Positions 54,629-63,392 of a DNA stretch of 64,000 nucleotides are shown here, piece by piece (the stretch's first letter is position 1; each line of letters begins with the position of its first letter). The stretch is from Tenacibaculum adriaticum. Lineage in GTDB: Bacteria > Bacteroidota > Bacteroidia > Flavobacteriales > Flavobacteriaceae. A program made the position numbers and the translations under genes. The notes under the pieces are model-generated. The model was not told the DNA's origin, ran no database searches, and saw only the letters and a program-made list of their open reading frames with translations. The stretch is from contig NZ_VNIA01000001.1 in NCBI RefSeq assembly GCF_008124875.1, positions 178,847-242,846 of the forward strand, in the 5' to 3' direction.

Positions 54629-57600
54629 TTAACCAATTTCTTCAACTAAAATTTCATCATTTATATAAACCAACAATTTTTTATCAACTTTAAAATTCAT
54701 CAATTTTAAAATATTTGCATATTTCAATACTTGTTGATGATATTTTTTATCTGGTTTACCAGTTTTATAATCTATAATTGTTACGCTTTCGTTTTCAAAA
54801 ACCAATCTATCAGGAATAATAATCTGATTATCGATCGAGACAATTTCACGCTCATTAAAAACGGAAACCTCATCAGAAAAATAATATTGTAATTGATCAT
54901 GATTCACTATCATATTAATCATTCCTTTTATTTCTGATAATTTACCCTTCGGAATCTCGCCTTGTTGCCCGGAAAGACTCACCACTTTATCAACATCTTT
55001 TCTTTTGATGATTTTTGCCATCATTTCGTGAATCAAATTACCAAAATCAATTGCTTTTCCTTGTTCGGTATCCCACAACTTAGACGAGCTTGCCAACATT
55101 GCTATATTATGCTGTTGCCAAGGCGTAGAAATAAACTCTTGCTGAATATTAACCAATGATTCTCTAGGTTCGTTTTTACTGACACGTTCTGAACCCCCAA
55201 AGGAATACTCTAATTGTTCATCAGTCCAAAGCTTCATTTCCTTTAAATAATTGATAAAAATACCCGAATAGTAATTGGTGTTTTCTCCTGCTCTAGAAAT
55301 TCTCTTTTCTGTAATTATATATAATTGTTCTACTGCACGTGTAAGCGCTACATACAGTAAATTGAAATTATCTAACTCTAACTCTTCTCGTTGTTGCTCA
55401 TAAATTTGCAACCCTTTATCATTTATATAACTTAAACTTTTACCGTAATCGATTAAAAGTTCATTAAACCCTTCGAAATTTTCGGGTAATTCATCAAACC
55501 AAACTTTAGGTTGTATTTGCTGATAAATATCTAAATCGTAGGGAAAAATTACTACTGGAAACTCCAACCCTTTCGACTTATGAATGGTCATTACATTGAC
55601 CGCATCCGAACTTTCGGGAGCGACAATACTTAATGATTTCTTTTTGTCGTTCCAAAAATCTAAAAACTCTTGAATACTCGTTCCTTTTCGTTGTTGATCT
55701 AAAACCACATCTAAAAAAAATTGCACATACGCATCTGAAGAGTTTATTAATTGAAAACCTCGAATAATTTCTTCTATTTTCTCATAAAACGGTAATTGAT
55801 GAAACATTTCCAAACTAAATGAAACATTATATTCTTTTAAATGATTAAAAATGTCAGGCAATGAATTTTTAACAAGTTTATTTAAAAATGAATGTTTATC
55901 CAATTGAACCTTTAAATGATGATGCAAAAAGTAAAGAACATTAAAACGTGTTTCTTCATCATTCGGATGTTGAATTATTTGTAAAATATCCGTGATAAAG
56001 TTTACTTTCGAACTATTTTTCAGTAATAAAGTTTCTGACGAAACAATATCAATTCCTTTTTCTGAAAGATAATTTGCTACAGCAATTCCGTCTTTCTTTT
56101 TACGAACTAACACACAAATTTCACTAAGTGAAAATTCTTTTTTTAGCGCTGTTATTTTTTCGAGAACTTTATTTTGATACTTAAATTTTTCATCTTCTTT
56201 ATCTCCTTCCTTTTCTAAAAAGGAAAGAGATACAAACCCTCCTTTTTTAGCGTTTTCTAATTGCTTGTTTCCTTCTAAAAACAGTTTTTTATAACTATCG
56301 TTTTGTAAAAAATTAGCCGTGTGCTGAAAAAAATTATTATTAAAATTAATAACTTCAGAATAACTACGATAATTAGTTGCTAGCTCTTTTATTTCTTTTG
56401 AAATATAAAACGGATTTTCTGCATTCTCTTCTTCAGAACCTAAATTAATAAACTGTTCTGCCTTTCCTCCTCGCCAACGATAAATTGCCTGTTTTCCATC
56501 TCCTACAATTAACAAATTACTATTCTCTTGCGCCAATGCATTATCTATCAACGGAATTAAATTTTGCCATTGTAATACAGACGTATCTTGCATTTCATCA
56601 ATAAAATAATGCATAAATTTTTGACCAATACGCTCATAAATAAACGGAGCTGGTTGATCTTTTATATTATCTGAAATCAACTGATTAAATTCCGCATTTA
56701 AACGAATGTTATTTTCCTCTTTTAAATTATTTAACTCAGAATTTATATTGTTTAAAACCGCTAGTGGAATAATACTTTTTAACGCTAGATTATTAATTAC
56801 ATACAAAGGATGTGAATTTTCAAACAATGTTTTAGATTGTAAATACAAGTTTTTAAACTCATCATACAAATCATCTATGGTTGATTTTGATGCTGCACTT
56901 GCTTTTGCTGAATACAAATTTTTGTCCTCACTAAAATTCTTATCAATTCTACCTTCAAATTTTAAATCATCAACCTTCAAGTTTTTGAAATTGAGTAATT
57001 TTTTAAAATGATTTGGACATTCTCCTGCATACGCAAAATCAGATATTTGCAAATGGTTGTTCTTTATTAAATCCAATGCCTTTTTTCCTACTTCTTTAAA
57101 AGACATTTCAATTTGAGTATTCGCCTTTATTAACTTTTCTTTTAACTGAAAAAAATCTTCAATAGTTTTTTCGCTTAAACTTCTAAAATGTTTTACATCA
57201 TCTTCATTTAATAAAATTCTTGAAAAGTCATTCAACTCACGAGAAATATCCCACGACTTATCATCATCAATCTTAGATAAAGAGAAGTCAATTAATAGCT
57301 TTGTCAACTCTTCGTTTGTGCCAATTTTAGAAATCAACACGTCAACCGCTTCACTTAGTAAGGAAACAGCATCCATTTCTACTTCAAAATTGAGTGTTAA
57401 CCCTAAATCATGTGCAAAATTTTTAATAATTTTATGCGTAAAACTATCTATTGTTGTAATTGAAAATGCTGAGTAATTTTGTAAAATCGCATCTAAAATT
57501 TTCTTACTTCGTTCTTGAATTGTAGTACTGTCCAAAGAAGTTTCTTCCAAGATTTTTGAAGACATGTCTGTTTCTTTTCCTTCGGAAAAAGCATGTAGGT

Positions 57601-57784
57601 TTTTCATTACACGCTCTTTCATTTCATTTGCCGCTTTATTTGTAAAAGTAATCGCTAGTATTTTTTGAAAACGAAAAATATCTTCCGATTGTAATATAAT
57701 CTTCAAATATTCTTTTACGAGTGTAAATGTTTTTCCGCTACCAGCGGAAGCATTATAAACTTGAAAATTCGTTGGGTTTTGCAC
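54629..57784 (-). CDS. AddA-like UvrD helicase with RecB-type nuclease domain
   Basis: A 1051-residue double-strand-break end-processing enzyme. Walker A is NASAGSGKTF at residues 11-20, motif Ia is LAITFTNKAANEMKERV, Walker B is FIDEMQDTS, and later helicase motifs are TIHKSKGLEFPVVIFP and LLYVALTRAVEQLY. The C-terminal PD-(D/E)XK nuclease is complete, with FGNLIHEMMAKII, PDRLVFEN, IDYKTGKPDKKYHQQVLKY. The partner AddB-like nuclease usually found beside it is not in this window: a TonB receptor gene lies upstream instead. Whether it works with a partner encoded elsewhere is open. Confidence 0.93.
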   Translation of the reverse strand: MQNPTNFQVYNASAGSGKTFTLVKEYLKIILQSEDIFRFQKILAITFTNKAANEMKERVMKNLHAFSEGKETDMSSKILEETSLDSTTIQERSKKILDAILQNYSAFSITTIDSFTHKIIKNFAHDLGLTLNFEVEMDAVSLLSEAVDVLISKIGTNEELTKLLIDFSLSKIDDDKSWDISRELNDFSRILLNEDDVKHFRSLSEKTIEDFFQLKEKLIKANTQIEMSFKEVGKKALDLIKNNHLQISDFAYAGECPNHFKKLLNFKNLKVDDLKFEGRIDKNFSEDKNLYSAKASAASKSTIDDLYDEFKNLYLQSKTLFENSHPLYVINNLALKSIIPLAVLNNINSELNNLKEENNIRLNAEFNQLISDNIKDQPAPFIYERIGQKFMHYFIDEMQDTSVLQWQNLIPLIDNALAQENSNLLIVGDGKQAIYRWRGGKAEQFINLGSEEENAENPFYISKEIKELATNYRSYSEVINFNNNFFQHTANFLQNDSYKKLFLEGNKQLENAKKGGFVSLSFLEKEGDKEDEKFKYQNKVLEKITALKKEFSLSEICVLVRKKKDGIAVANYLSEKGIDIVSSETLLLKNSSKVNFITDILQIIQHPNDEETRFNVLYFLHHHLKVQLDKHSFLNKLVKNSLPDIFNHLKEYNVSFSLEMFHQLPFYEKIEEIIRGFQLINSSDAYVQFFLDVVLDQQRKGTSIQEFLDFWNDKKKSLSIVAPESSDAVNVMTIHKSKGLEFPVVIFPYDLDIYQQIQPKVWFDELPENFEGFNELLIDYGKSLSYINDKGLQIYEQQREELELDNFNLLYVALTRAVEQLYIITEKRISRAGENTNYYSGIFINYLKEMKLWTDEQLEYSFGGSERVSKNEPRESLVNIQQEFISTPWQQHNIAMLASSSKLWDTEQGKAIDFGNLIHEMMAKIIKRKDVDKVVSLSGQQGEIPKGKLSEIKGMINMIVNHDQLQYYFSDEVSVFNEREIVSIDNQIIIPDRLVFENESVTIIDYKTGKPDKKYHQQVLKYANILKLMNFKVDKKLLVYINDEILVEEIG

Positions 57785-57997
57785 GTGATAATTTTAATGC
57801 AAAATAAGTTTTTTTGAGTCAGGAAACAAACAGAAGAACTAGACAAAAAATAATAAAACCTAATTGAATTTTATCTTAATTGCTACCTAAAAGGTTTATT
57901 TTTTTACCCTCTACTTAACCGATACTACTCTTCAAATTACCTGAATACAACTCTCTTTTCAATAAAACACACATAATATTTATATTTATAAAATAAT

Positions 57998-58019
57998 ATT
58001 TTTAGATAAATCTAAAAAT
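57998..58019. promoter_or_regulatory. Perfect palindrome, candidate metal-regulator operator (TTTAGA-N4-TCTAAA)
   Basis: ATTTTTAGAT and ATCTAAAAAT are exact reverse complements separated by AA. It lies 30 bases upstream of the TonB receptor gene and ends five bases before the -7 box, covering the place of the -33 element. That is a typical repressor position. DtxR/MntR- or Fur-type metal regulators are plausible binders (inference). It shares the TTTAGA half site with 28929-28953. Confidence 0.65.
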
Positions 58020-58024
58020 TAATT

Positions 58025-58032
58025 TATATTTG
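58025..58032 (+). promoter_or_regulatory. Candidate -7 box of the TonB receptor gene
   Basis: TATATTTG, a perfect TAnnTTTG element, lies 17 bases before the start at 58050 and directly after the palindrome. The expected -33 place reads TTAG, inside the palindrome. The rest of the 265-base gap (57785-58049) shows no gene. Confidence 0.5.
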
Positions 58033-58049
58033 TTCAAAATTATATACTA

Positions 58050-60368
58050 ATGAAAAAAGTAATTCTATTCATAGTTATACTCATTTCAATAACACTAAGT
58101 AGTCAAACCATTAAAGGAAAGGTAACCTCTAGTAGTGGAGAAATTTTACCATTTGCTAACATTATTATTAGGGGTACACAAATCGGAACAACTTCTAACG
58201 AAAATGGTTTTTACGAACTTAAAACTTCAAAAAAAAAACTAGTTATCATTGCCTCTTTCGCTGGATATTTATCTGAAAGGAAAAGTGTGAGTATAGAATC
58301 ATCTAAAGAAAAAACAATAAATTTTGCACTAAAAGAACATGCACAAATCCTCGATCAAATAACAATTACAGGAACCAGAACTGATAAACGAAGAACCAAT
58401 AGCCCCATAATTGTAAATGTAATTAATAGTGAAACACTAGCCAATGTGCAAGCTTGTAATCTATCAGAAGGGTTAAAATTTCAAACAGGTTTACGTGTAG
58501 AAACTGATTGTCAAACATGTAATTACACACAATTACGCATGAACGGATTAACGGGAGGTTATTCTCAAATTTTAATTAATGGCCGTCCTATATTTAGCCC
58601 GTTAACTGGTTTATACGGATTAGAGCAAATTCCCGCAAATATGATTGACAGAATAGAAGTTGTTCGTGGTGGAGGATCTGCACTATACGGTTCTAGCGCA
58701 ATTGGAGGAACGGTTAATGTTATTACAAAGGTTCCTAAACGAAACACATACAGTTTTGGGTATACCTATCAAAACACAAAAGGAATATCAGATCATATTT
58801 TTGCTGGAAATGCAACTGTTATTAATGAAGATAAGAATACTGGCGCATCTTTTTTTGTAAATAATAGAAATAGAAGTACATATGATGCGAATGGAGATAA
58901 TTTTTCAGAATTACCCGAACTAAAAAACACTTCTTTCGGTACAAATTTGTTTTTTCTTCCTACAGAGAATCAAAAACTAGAAATAAACTTCAATAAATTA
59001 AATGAATATCGTTACGGAGGGGAAATGGTAAACAAAGCTTCTCATTTAGCTTTACAATCTGAGGAAAGAATACATGATGTTTATATGGGAAATATAGACT
59101 ATCAAATTAACTTTAACAAAAATAAAAGTTCATTGATAACCTATATTTCGACACAATACACCGATCGAGAACATTATACAGGGATTTTTCCTAATGAAGT
59201 AAACGATATACAAAACCATATTGAAAACCCTCCTTACGGAACTTCAGAAACTACAACTTTTCAGGGCGGACTTCAACTCAATCATACATTAGAAAACTTC
59301 TTAGGTGAAGATAACATTATAACTCTTGGTGGAGAATTTGTAGAAGATAATGTTTTTGATATCATTGAAGCTTATAAATACAAAGTTGACCAACTCACTC
59401 AAAATATTGGACTATTCTTTCAATGTGACTGGGAAATTAACGATAAATGGAACCTATTAGCTGGAATTCGATTTGACAATCACTCGTTGAACAACAAAGC
59501 AAATAATAAAAGTGCAATAAATAATGTTTTTAGTCCGCGAATATCTCTATTATATAAACCGTTTAAAAAAACACAAATTCGCGCAACTTGGGGAACAGGC
59601 TTTAGAGCTCCACAAGCTTTCGATACGGATTTGCACATTGCTTTCGCTGGTGGCGGTATTTCTCGAGTTCAGCTTGCAAGTGATTTACGAAAAGAAAAGT
59701 CTAATAGTTACAACTTATCATTTAATTATGACAAACCTACAGAACATTATATTTACGGTTTTACCATAGAAAGCTTCTACACAAAATTAGATGATGCTTT
59801 TATTCTAGAAAATATTGGTACTGATGAATTTGGCGAATTGTTTGAAAAAAGAAACGGAGATGGCGCAATTGTAAAAGGAATTGCATTAGAAACTCGCTTA
59901 AATTATGATGGCTTTTTTCAAATAGATGCAGGACTTACAGTACAATCAAGTAAAAATAATTCCGCTGTAATTAATTCCGATAATTTACCCACAAAAAGAG
60001 AATTCTTAAGAACGCCTAATAACTATGGGTATGCAACGCTAACTTATGAACCAAATCAAAAGTTTAAAACCGCAATCAATATTATTTACACTGGCAATAT
60101 GGACGTTTTACATTTAGAGTCACAAAACAATATATCTTCAGATGAATACTTTACTTCTCCTTCTTTTACAGAAGTGGGAATAAAATCAAGTTACAATATT
60201 ACTTTAACCAAATTGAAAACCAACTTAGAGTTATCTGGAGGTATAAAAAATTTATTTGACAACTACCAATCTAATTTTGATCTTGGTAAAGAAAGAGATA
60301 GTAACTTTATCTATGGTCCTGCCTCTCCAAGAACTTTCTTTGTAGAATTAAAGTTTTCTGATAATTAA
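58050..60368 (+). CDS. TonB-dependent receptor, probable metal or metal-complex uptake
   Basis: A 772-residue outer-membrane receptor: signal peptide (residues 1-18, ending TLSS), carboxypeptidase regulatory-like domain (20-98), plug (about 105-225) and a 22-strand-type barrel ending RTFFVELKFSDN. The plug has a Cys154-x2-Cys157 pair (TDCQTCNYTQLRMNG) and IDRIEVVRGGGSALYGSSAIGGTVNVIT, the form found in siderophore, heme and cobalamin receptors (FepA/BtuB/HmuR-like) rather than SusC. No SusD is present. The palindromic operator just upstream suggests control by iron or manganese. Confidence 0.9.
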   Translation: MKKVILFIVILISITLSSQTIKGKVTSSSGEILPFANIIIRGTQIGTTSNENGFYELKTSKKKLVIIASFAGYLSERKSVSIESSKEKTINFALKEHAQILDQITITGTRTDKRRTNSPIIVNVINSETLANVQACNLSEGLKFQTGLRVETDCQTCNYTQLRMNGLTGGYSQILINGRPIFSPLTGLYGLEQIPANMIDRIEVVRGGGSALYGSSAIGGTVNVITKVPKRNTYSFGYTYQNTKGISDHIFAGNATVINEDKNTGASFFVNNRNRSTYDANGDNFSELPELKNTSFGTNLFFLPTENQKLEINFNKLNEYRYGGEMVNKASHLALQSEERIHDVYMGNIDYQINFNKNKSSLITYISTQYTDREHYTGIFPNEVNDIQNHIENPPYGTSETTTFQGGLQLNHTLENFLGEDNIITLGGEFVEDNVFDIIEAYKYKVDQLTQNIGLFFQCDWEINDKWNLLAGIRFDNHSLNNKANNKSAINNVFSPRISLLYKPFKKTQIRATWGTGFRAPQAFDTDLHIAFAGGGISRVQLASDLRKEKSNSYNLSFNYDKPTEHYIYGFTIESFYTKLDDAFILENIGTDEFGELFEKRNGDGAIVKGIALETRLNYDGFFQIDAGLTVQSSKNNSAVINSDNLPTKREFLRTPNNYGYATLTYEPNQKFKTAINIIYTGNMDVLHLESQNNISSDEYFTSPSFTEVGIKSSYNITLTKLKTNLELSGGIKNLFDNYQSNFDLGKERDSNFIYGPASPRTFFVELKFSDN

Positions 60369-60496
60369 ATACTTAATAAAAGTATAAATTTTTTCTTAAC
60401 ATTAAAGAAACGTTCTAATAATAGAACCATAATTTACAAGTAACGTTATGTTTACAAAGTAGGCGGACTTTTGCAGTTGATAATAGATAATTAAAA

Positions 60497-63295
60497 ATGA
60501 AAAAAATCTTATTAATTGCTTTGTTAAGCATTTGTCAATTTGCCTTCTCACAAAATAAAGGAATCGTTACTGGTACAGTAACAGATAAAGAAATGAGTGG
60601 TGAACCATTACCTTTTGCCAATGTTTTTATAAAAGGAACTTCAATAGGCGGAACAACTGATATGGATGGTAAATATACTATTTCTGTACCAGCAGGTAAT
60701 CATACCATAGTATTTAGTTTTGTGGGTTACGAAACTATAGAAAAAACTATCACAATAATTGCTGGACAAACTTTAACATTAAATCAAGAAGTAGGAGCTA
60801 GTCAAGGTGTTGCTTTAGATGAAGTACAAATAAATGCTAGTGTAAATAAAGAAAAAGAAAGTGCTTTATTATTAGAACAAAAGAAAGCTGTTTCTATTAA
60901 AACAAGTATTGGAGCACAAGAATTATCTAGAAAAGGGGTTAGTGATGTAGCTACAGCGGTTACTAAAACTACTGGTATTTCTAAACAAGAAGGAACAGGA
61001 AGTGTCTTTGTTAGAGGATTAGGAGATAGATATAATGTGACAACTTTGAATGGATTACCTCTACCTTCAAATGATCCTTCTAAAAAAAATATAGACCTAG
61101 GTATTTTCTCTACTGATATTGTGGAATTTATTGGAATTGATAAAACATATGACGTACAAAACTATGGTGATTTTTCTGGTGCTAATATTGATATCTCATC
61201 AAAAAATTATAAAGGCAAAGGTTTCATTGAAATTGGCTTAGGTTTAGGAGGTAATACAGAAGCAATTTCTGTTGATAATTTCTATCTAAATGATGGACCA
61301 AATACATCTGGTTTTTATAACACAAACTACCCTGCTTTCCCTTTAAACAATTATAATTTTGTCACAAGTTGGGATAGAGAAGAATCAAATCCTCCCTTCT
61401 ATAATAGTATGTCTTTAAAAGGTGGGGACTCATTTCAACTGGGTAAAGACACTAGATTGAATATTTTTGCTGTTGGCTCTTTTGATAATAATTTCAAGTA
61501 TAAAGAAGGGGTTTCAAGAGGTAGTGTTAATGTATCTGGAGTAGCGAGAAGAGATTATAATTTTAATAGTTATGCTTATAATACTAACACTACCACAATG
61601 GGTAACCTACAATTAAAACACAAACAGCATACTTTCAAATACAACGGTCTTTTCATCAACACTTCAAGTCAGAAACAAGATGAATACAATGGTACTGTTG
61701 ACGCATTTGATTACGCTCCTAATGGTGGTGCCTTCGTACAAAGAGCTACTTTTGATAGAACAAAACTTTTTATTCATCAATTATTAGGAGATCATAAATT
61801 TGGTAAGCAATTTGAAGTTAATTGGGGAGGATCATATAATTTTGTTGACAATGATACCCCTAACAGAAGACAAGTTATTGTAACTCCAGATGATTGGAAT
61901 CAACCTGATGGCCCAAAATCTTTTCAATTAACAAATAACGATTCTGACAATCATAGATTTTACCAAGAACTAGAAGAAGAAGAACTTGCTACAAATATCT
62001 CTACAACATTCAAATTCAATCCTAATGAAGATGAAGAATACATGTCAAAAATAAAAATGGGTTATAGTGGCCGTTTTAAAACAGTAGATTTCAAATCTAC
62101 TCAATTTAACTTTAGAATAAACAGATCAGGCTCTACTGTTCAACCAATTATAGATGATGTTTATGATTTAGATAGTTATTTTAACCAAGAAAACTTCAAT
62201 GCTGGTCTTTTTAGTATTAGAACGTTCAGAGGAGGATTAGGAACTACTGGCGTTAATGTTTTATTTCCTCAAACATTTGGAGGTAAACAAGATATAAATG
62301 CTGCTTTTATTTCTTTTGAACATAAGTTTTCATCTAAATTTACTGCTATTCTTGGAGTAAGAGGAGAAAAAATAACACAAACTTTATCATTCAACACTTC
62401 ATTATCTTCTGGCAATAGTGATTTAGATGAGTTTGAAATATTACCTATGCTAACTATGAAATATATTCTTAATGAGGATCAAAATTTAAAACTTGCTGTT
62501 AGTAAAACATATACTTTGCCTCAGTATAAAGAAAGAGCTCAGTTTCAATTTGAAGAAGTAACACAAAGCTTTATTGGTAACCCAGCTCTTTACTTATCTA
62601 CAGATTATAATTTTGATTTAAAATGGGATTATTTTCCTACTCGAAATGAAATTATTTCATTAGGTGTTTTTGGTAAATACATTCAAGATCCTATAAATGA
62701 TGTTACTATCAATTCAGCTTCGAATGATGTAAGTTGGGTAAACTCAGGTGAAAAAGCAACTGCTTTTGGTGTTGAATTTGAAATGAGAAAAAATATTTTT
62801 GAAAAAGAAAAAGATGATTCATTCGGTAGTAATTTAGATGCTGGATTAAATATTTCTTACATGTATTCAAACCAAGACTTAGATGGAAATAAAGTAATAC
62901 AAGAAACTGATGCTGCTGGTTTTCCTTTGAGTGTTGATTTCACAGAAAATGAAAGTAGATTATCAGGAGCTTCAGACTTATTATTAAATGCAGATGTTAG
63001 CTATATGAAAAATTTTAGGAATGATAAAAATATTCAAGGTACTTTAGCTTTCAATTACTTTTCAGATAGAATTTTTGCTCTTGGAACTGAAGGCAAAGGT
63101 AATTTAATAGACTCAAGTGTTGGAACATTAGATTTTATATTGAAAACTAAACTAAATAAAAACTTAGGTTTAGGTTTGTCTGCAAAAAATTTATTAAACC
63201 CTACAATTGAGAGAAAACAAGAATTACAAAATGTAATAGTTTCCTCATACAAGGCAGGTGTTGATCTTAAATTATCTCTATCATATAACTTTTAA
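60497..63295 (+). CDS. TonB-dependent receptor with carboxypeptidase-D domain
   Basis: A 932-residue outer-membrane receptor with a signal peptide (residues 1-18, ending FAFS), a carboxypeptidase regulatory-like domain (22-108) and a plug (about 125-250). The plug has SIGAQELSRKGVSDVATAV, VFVRGLGDRYNVTTLNGLPLPS and ANIDISSKNYKGKG; the barrel ends in LKLSLSYNF. The plug form with GLGDRY is shared by a distinct group of Bacteroidota receptors that lack SusD and are followed by a secreted or lipid-anchored protein, as here. Its ligand is unknown to me; phosphate-linked control is possible only by context. Confidence 0.92.
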   Translation: MKKILLIALLSICQFAFSQNKGIVTGTVTDKEMSGEPLPFANVFIKGTSIGGTTDMDGKYTISVPAGNHTIVFSFVGYETIEKTITIIAGQTLTLNQEVGASQGVALDEVQINASVNKEKESALLLEQKKAVSIKTSIGAQELSRKGVSDVATAVTKTTGISKQEGTGSVFVRGLGDRYNVTTLNGLPLPSNDPSKKNIDLGIFSTDIVEFIGIDKTYDVQNYGDFSGANIDISSKNYKGKGFIEIGLGLGGNTEAISVDNFYLNDGPNTSGFYNTNYPAFPLNNYNFVTSWDREESNPPFYNSMSLKGGDSFQLGKDTRLNIFAVGSFDNNFKYKEGVSRGSVNVSGVARRDYNFNSYAYNTNTTTMGNLQLKHKQHTFKYNGLFINTSSQKQDEYNGTVDAFDYAPNGGAFVQRATFDRTKLFIHQLLGDHKFGKQFEVNWGGSYNFVDNDTPNRRQVIVTPDDWNQPDGPKSFQLTNNDSDNHRFYQELEEEELATNISTTFKFNPNEDEEYMSKIKMGYSGRFKTVDFKSTQFNFRINRSGSTVQPIIDDVYDLDSYFNQENFNAGLFSIRTFRGGLGTTGVNVLFPQTFGGKQDINAAFISFEHKFSSKFTAILGVRGEKITQTLSFNTSLSSGNSDLDEFEILPMLTMKYILNEDQNLKLAVSKTYTLPQYKERAQFQFEEVTQSFIGNPALYLSTDYNFDLKWDYFPTRNEIISLGVFGKYIQDPINDVTINSASNDVSWVNSGEKATAFGVEFEMRKNIFEKEKDDSFGSNLDAGLNISYMYSNQDLDGNKVIQETDAAGFPLSVDFTENESRLSGASDLLLNADVSYMKNFRNDKNIQGTLAFNYFSDRIFALGTEGKGNLIDSSVGTLDFILKTKLNKNLGLGLSAKNLLNPTIERKQELQNVIVSSYKAGVDLKLSLSYNF

Positions 63296-63346
63296 TTAAC
63301 ATTATACTAACTCAACATTAATTTTAAACAAATACTAACTTAACAT
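63296..63346. promoter_or_regulatory. Imperfect 23-base direct repeat before the lipoprotein gene
   Basis: Bases 63296-63318 and 63324-63346 match at 18 of 23 places; the shared core is ATACTAACT(C/T)AACAT. Within each unit a TTAA(A)C is followed 11 bases later by CTAAC, one helical turn. The second copy ends 9 bases before a -7-like TATTTTGG at 63356. The layout resembles an activator site of OmpR/PhoB type; identity is not known. Confidence 0.5.
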
Positions 63347-63392
63347 AGATACAGTTATTTTGGTGTACACTTAAATTATAAAAACTAAAAAA

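Noticed and set aside
60412..60427. GTTCTA-N4-TAGAAC inverted repeat upstream of the second TonB receptor
   Set aside because: Six-base arms in AT-rich DNA are expected by chance, and the site is far from the weak -7-like box.
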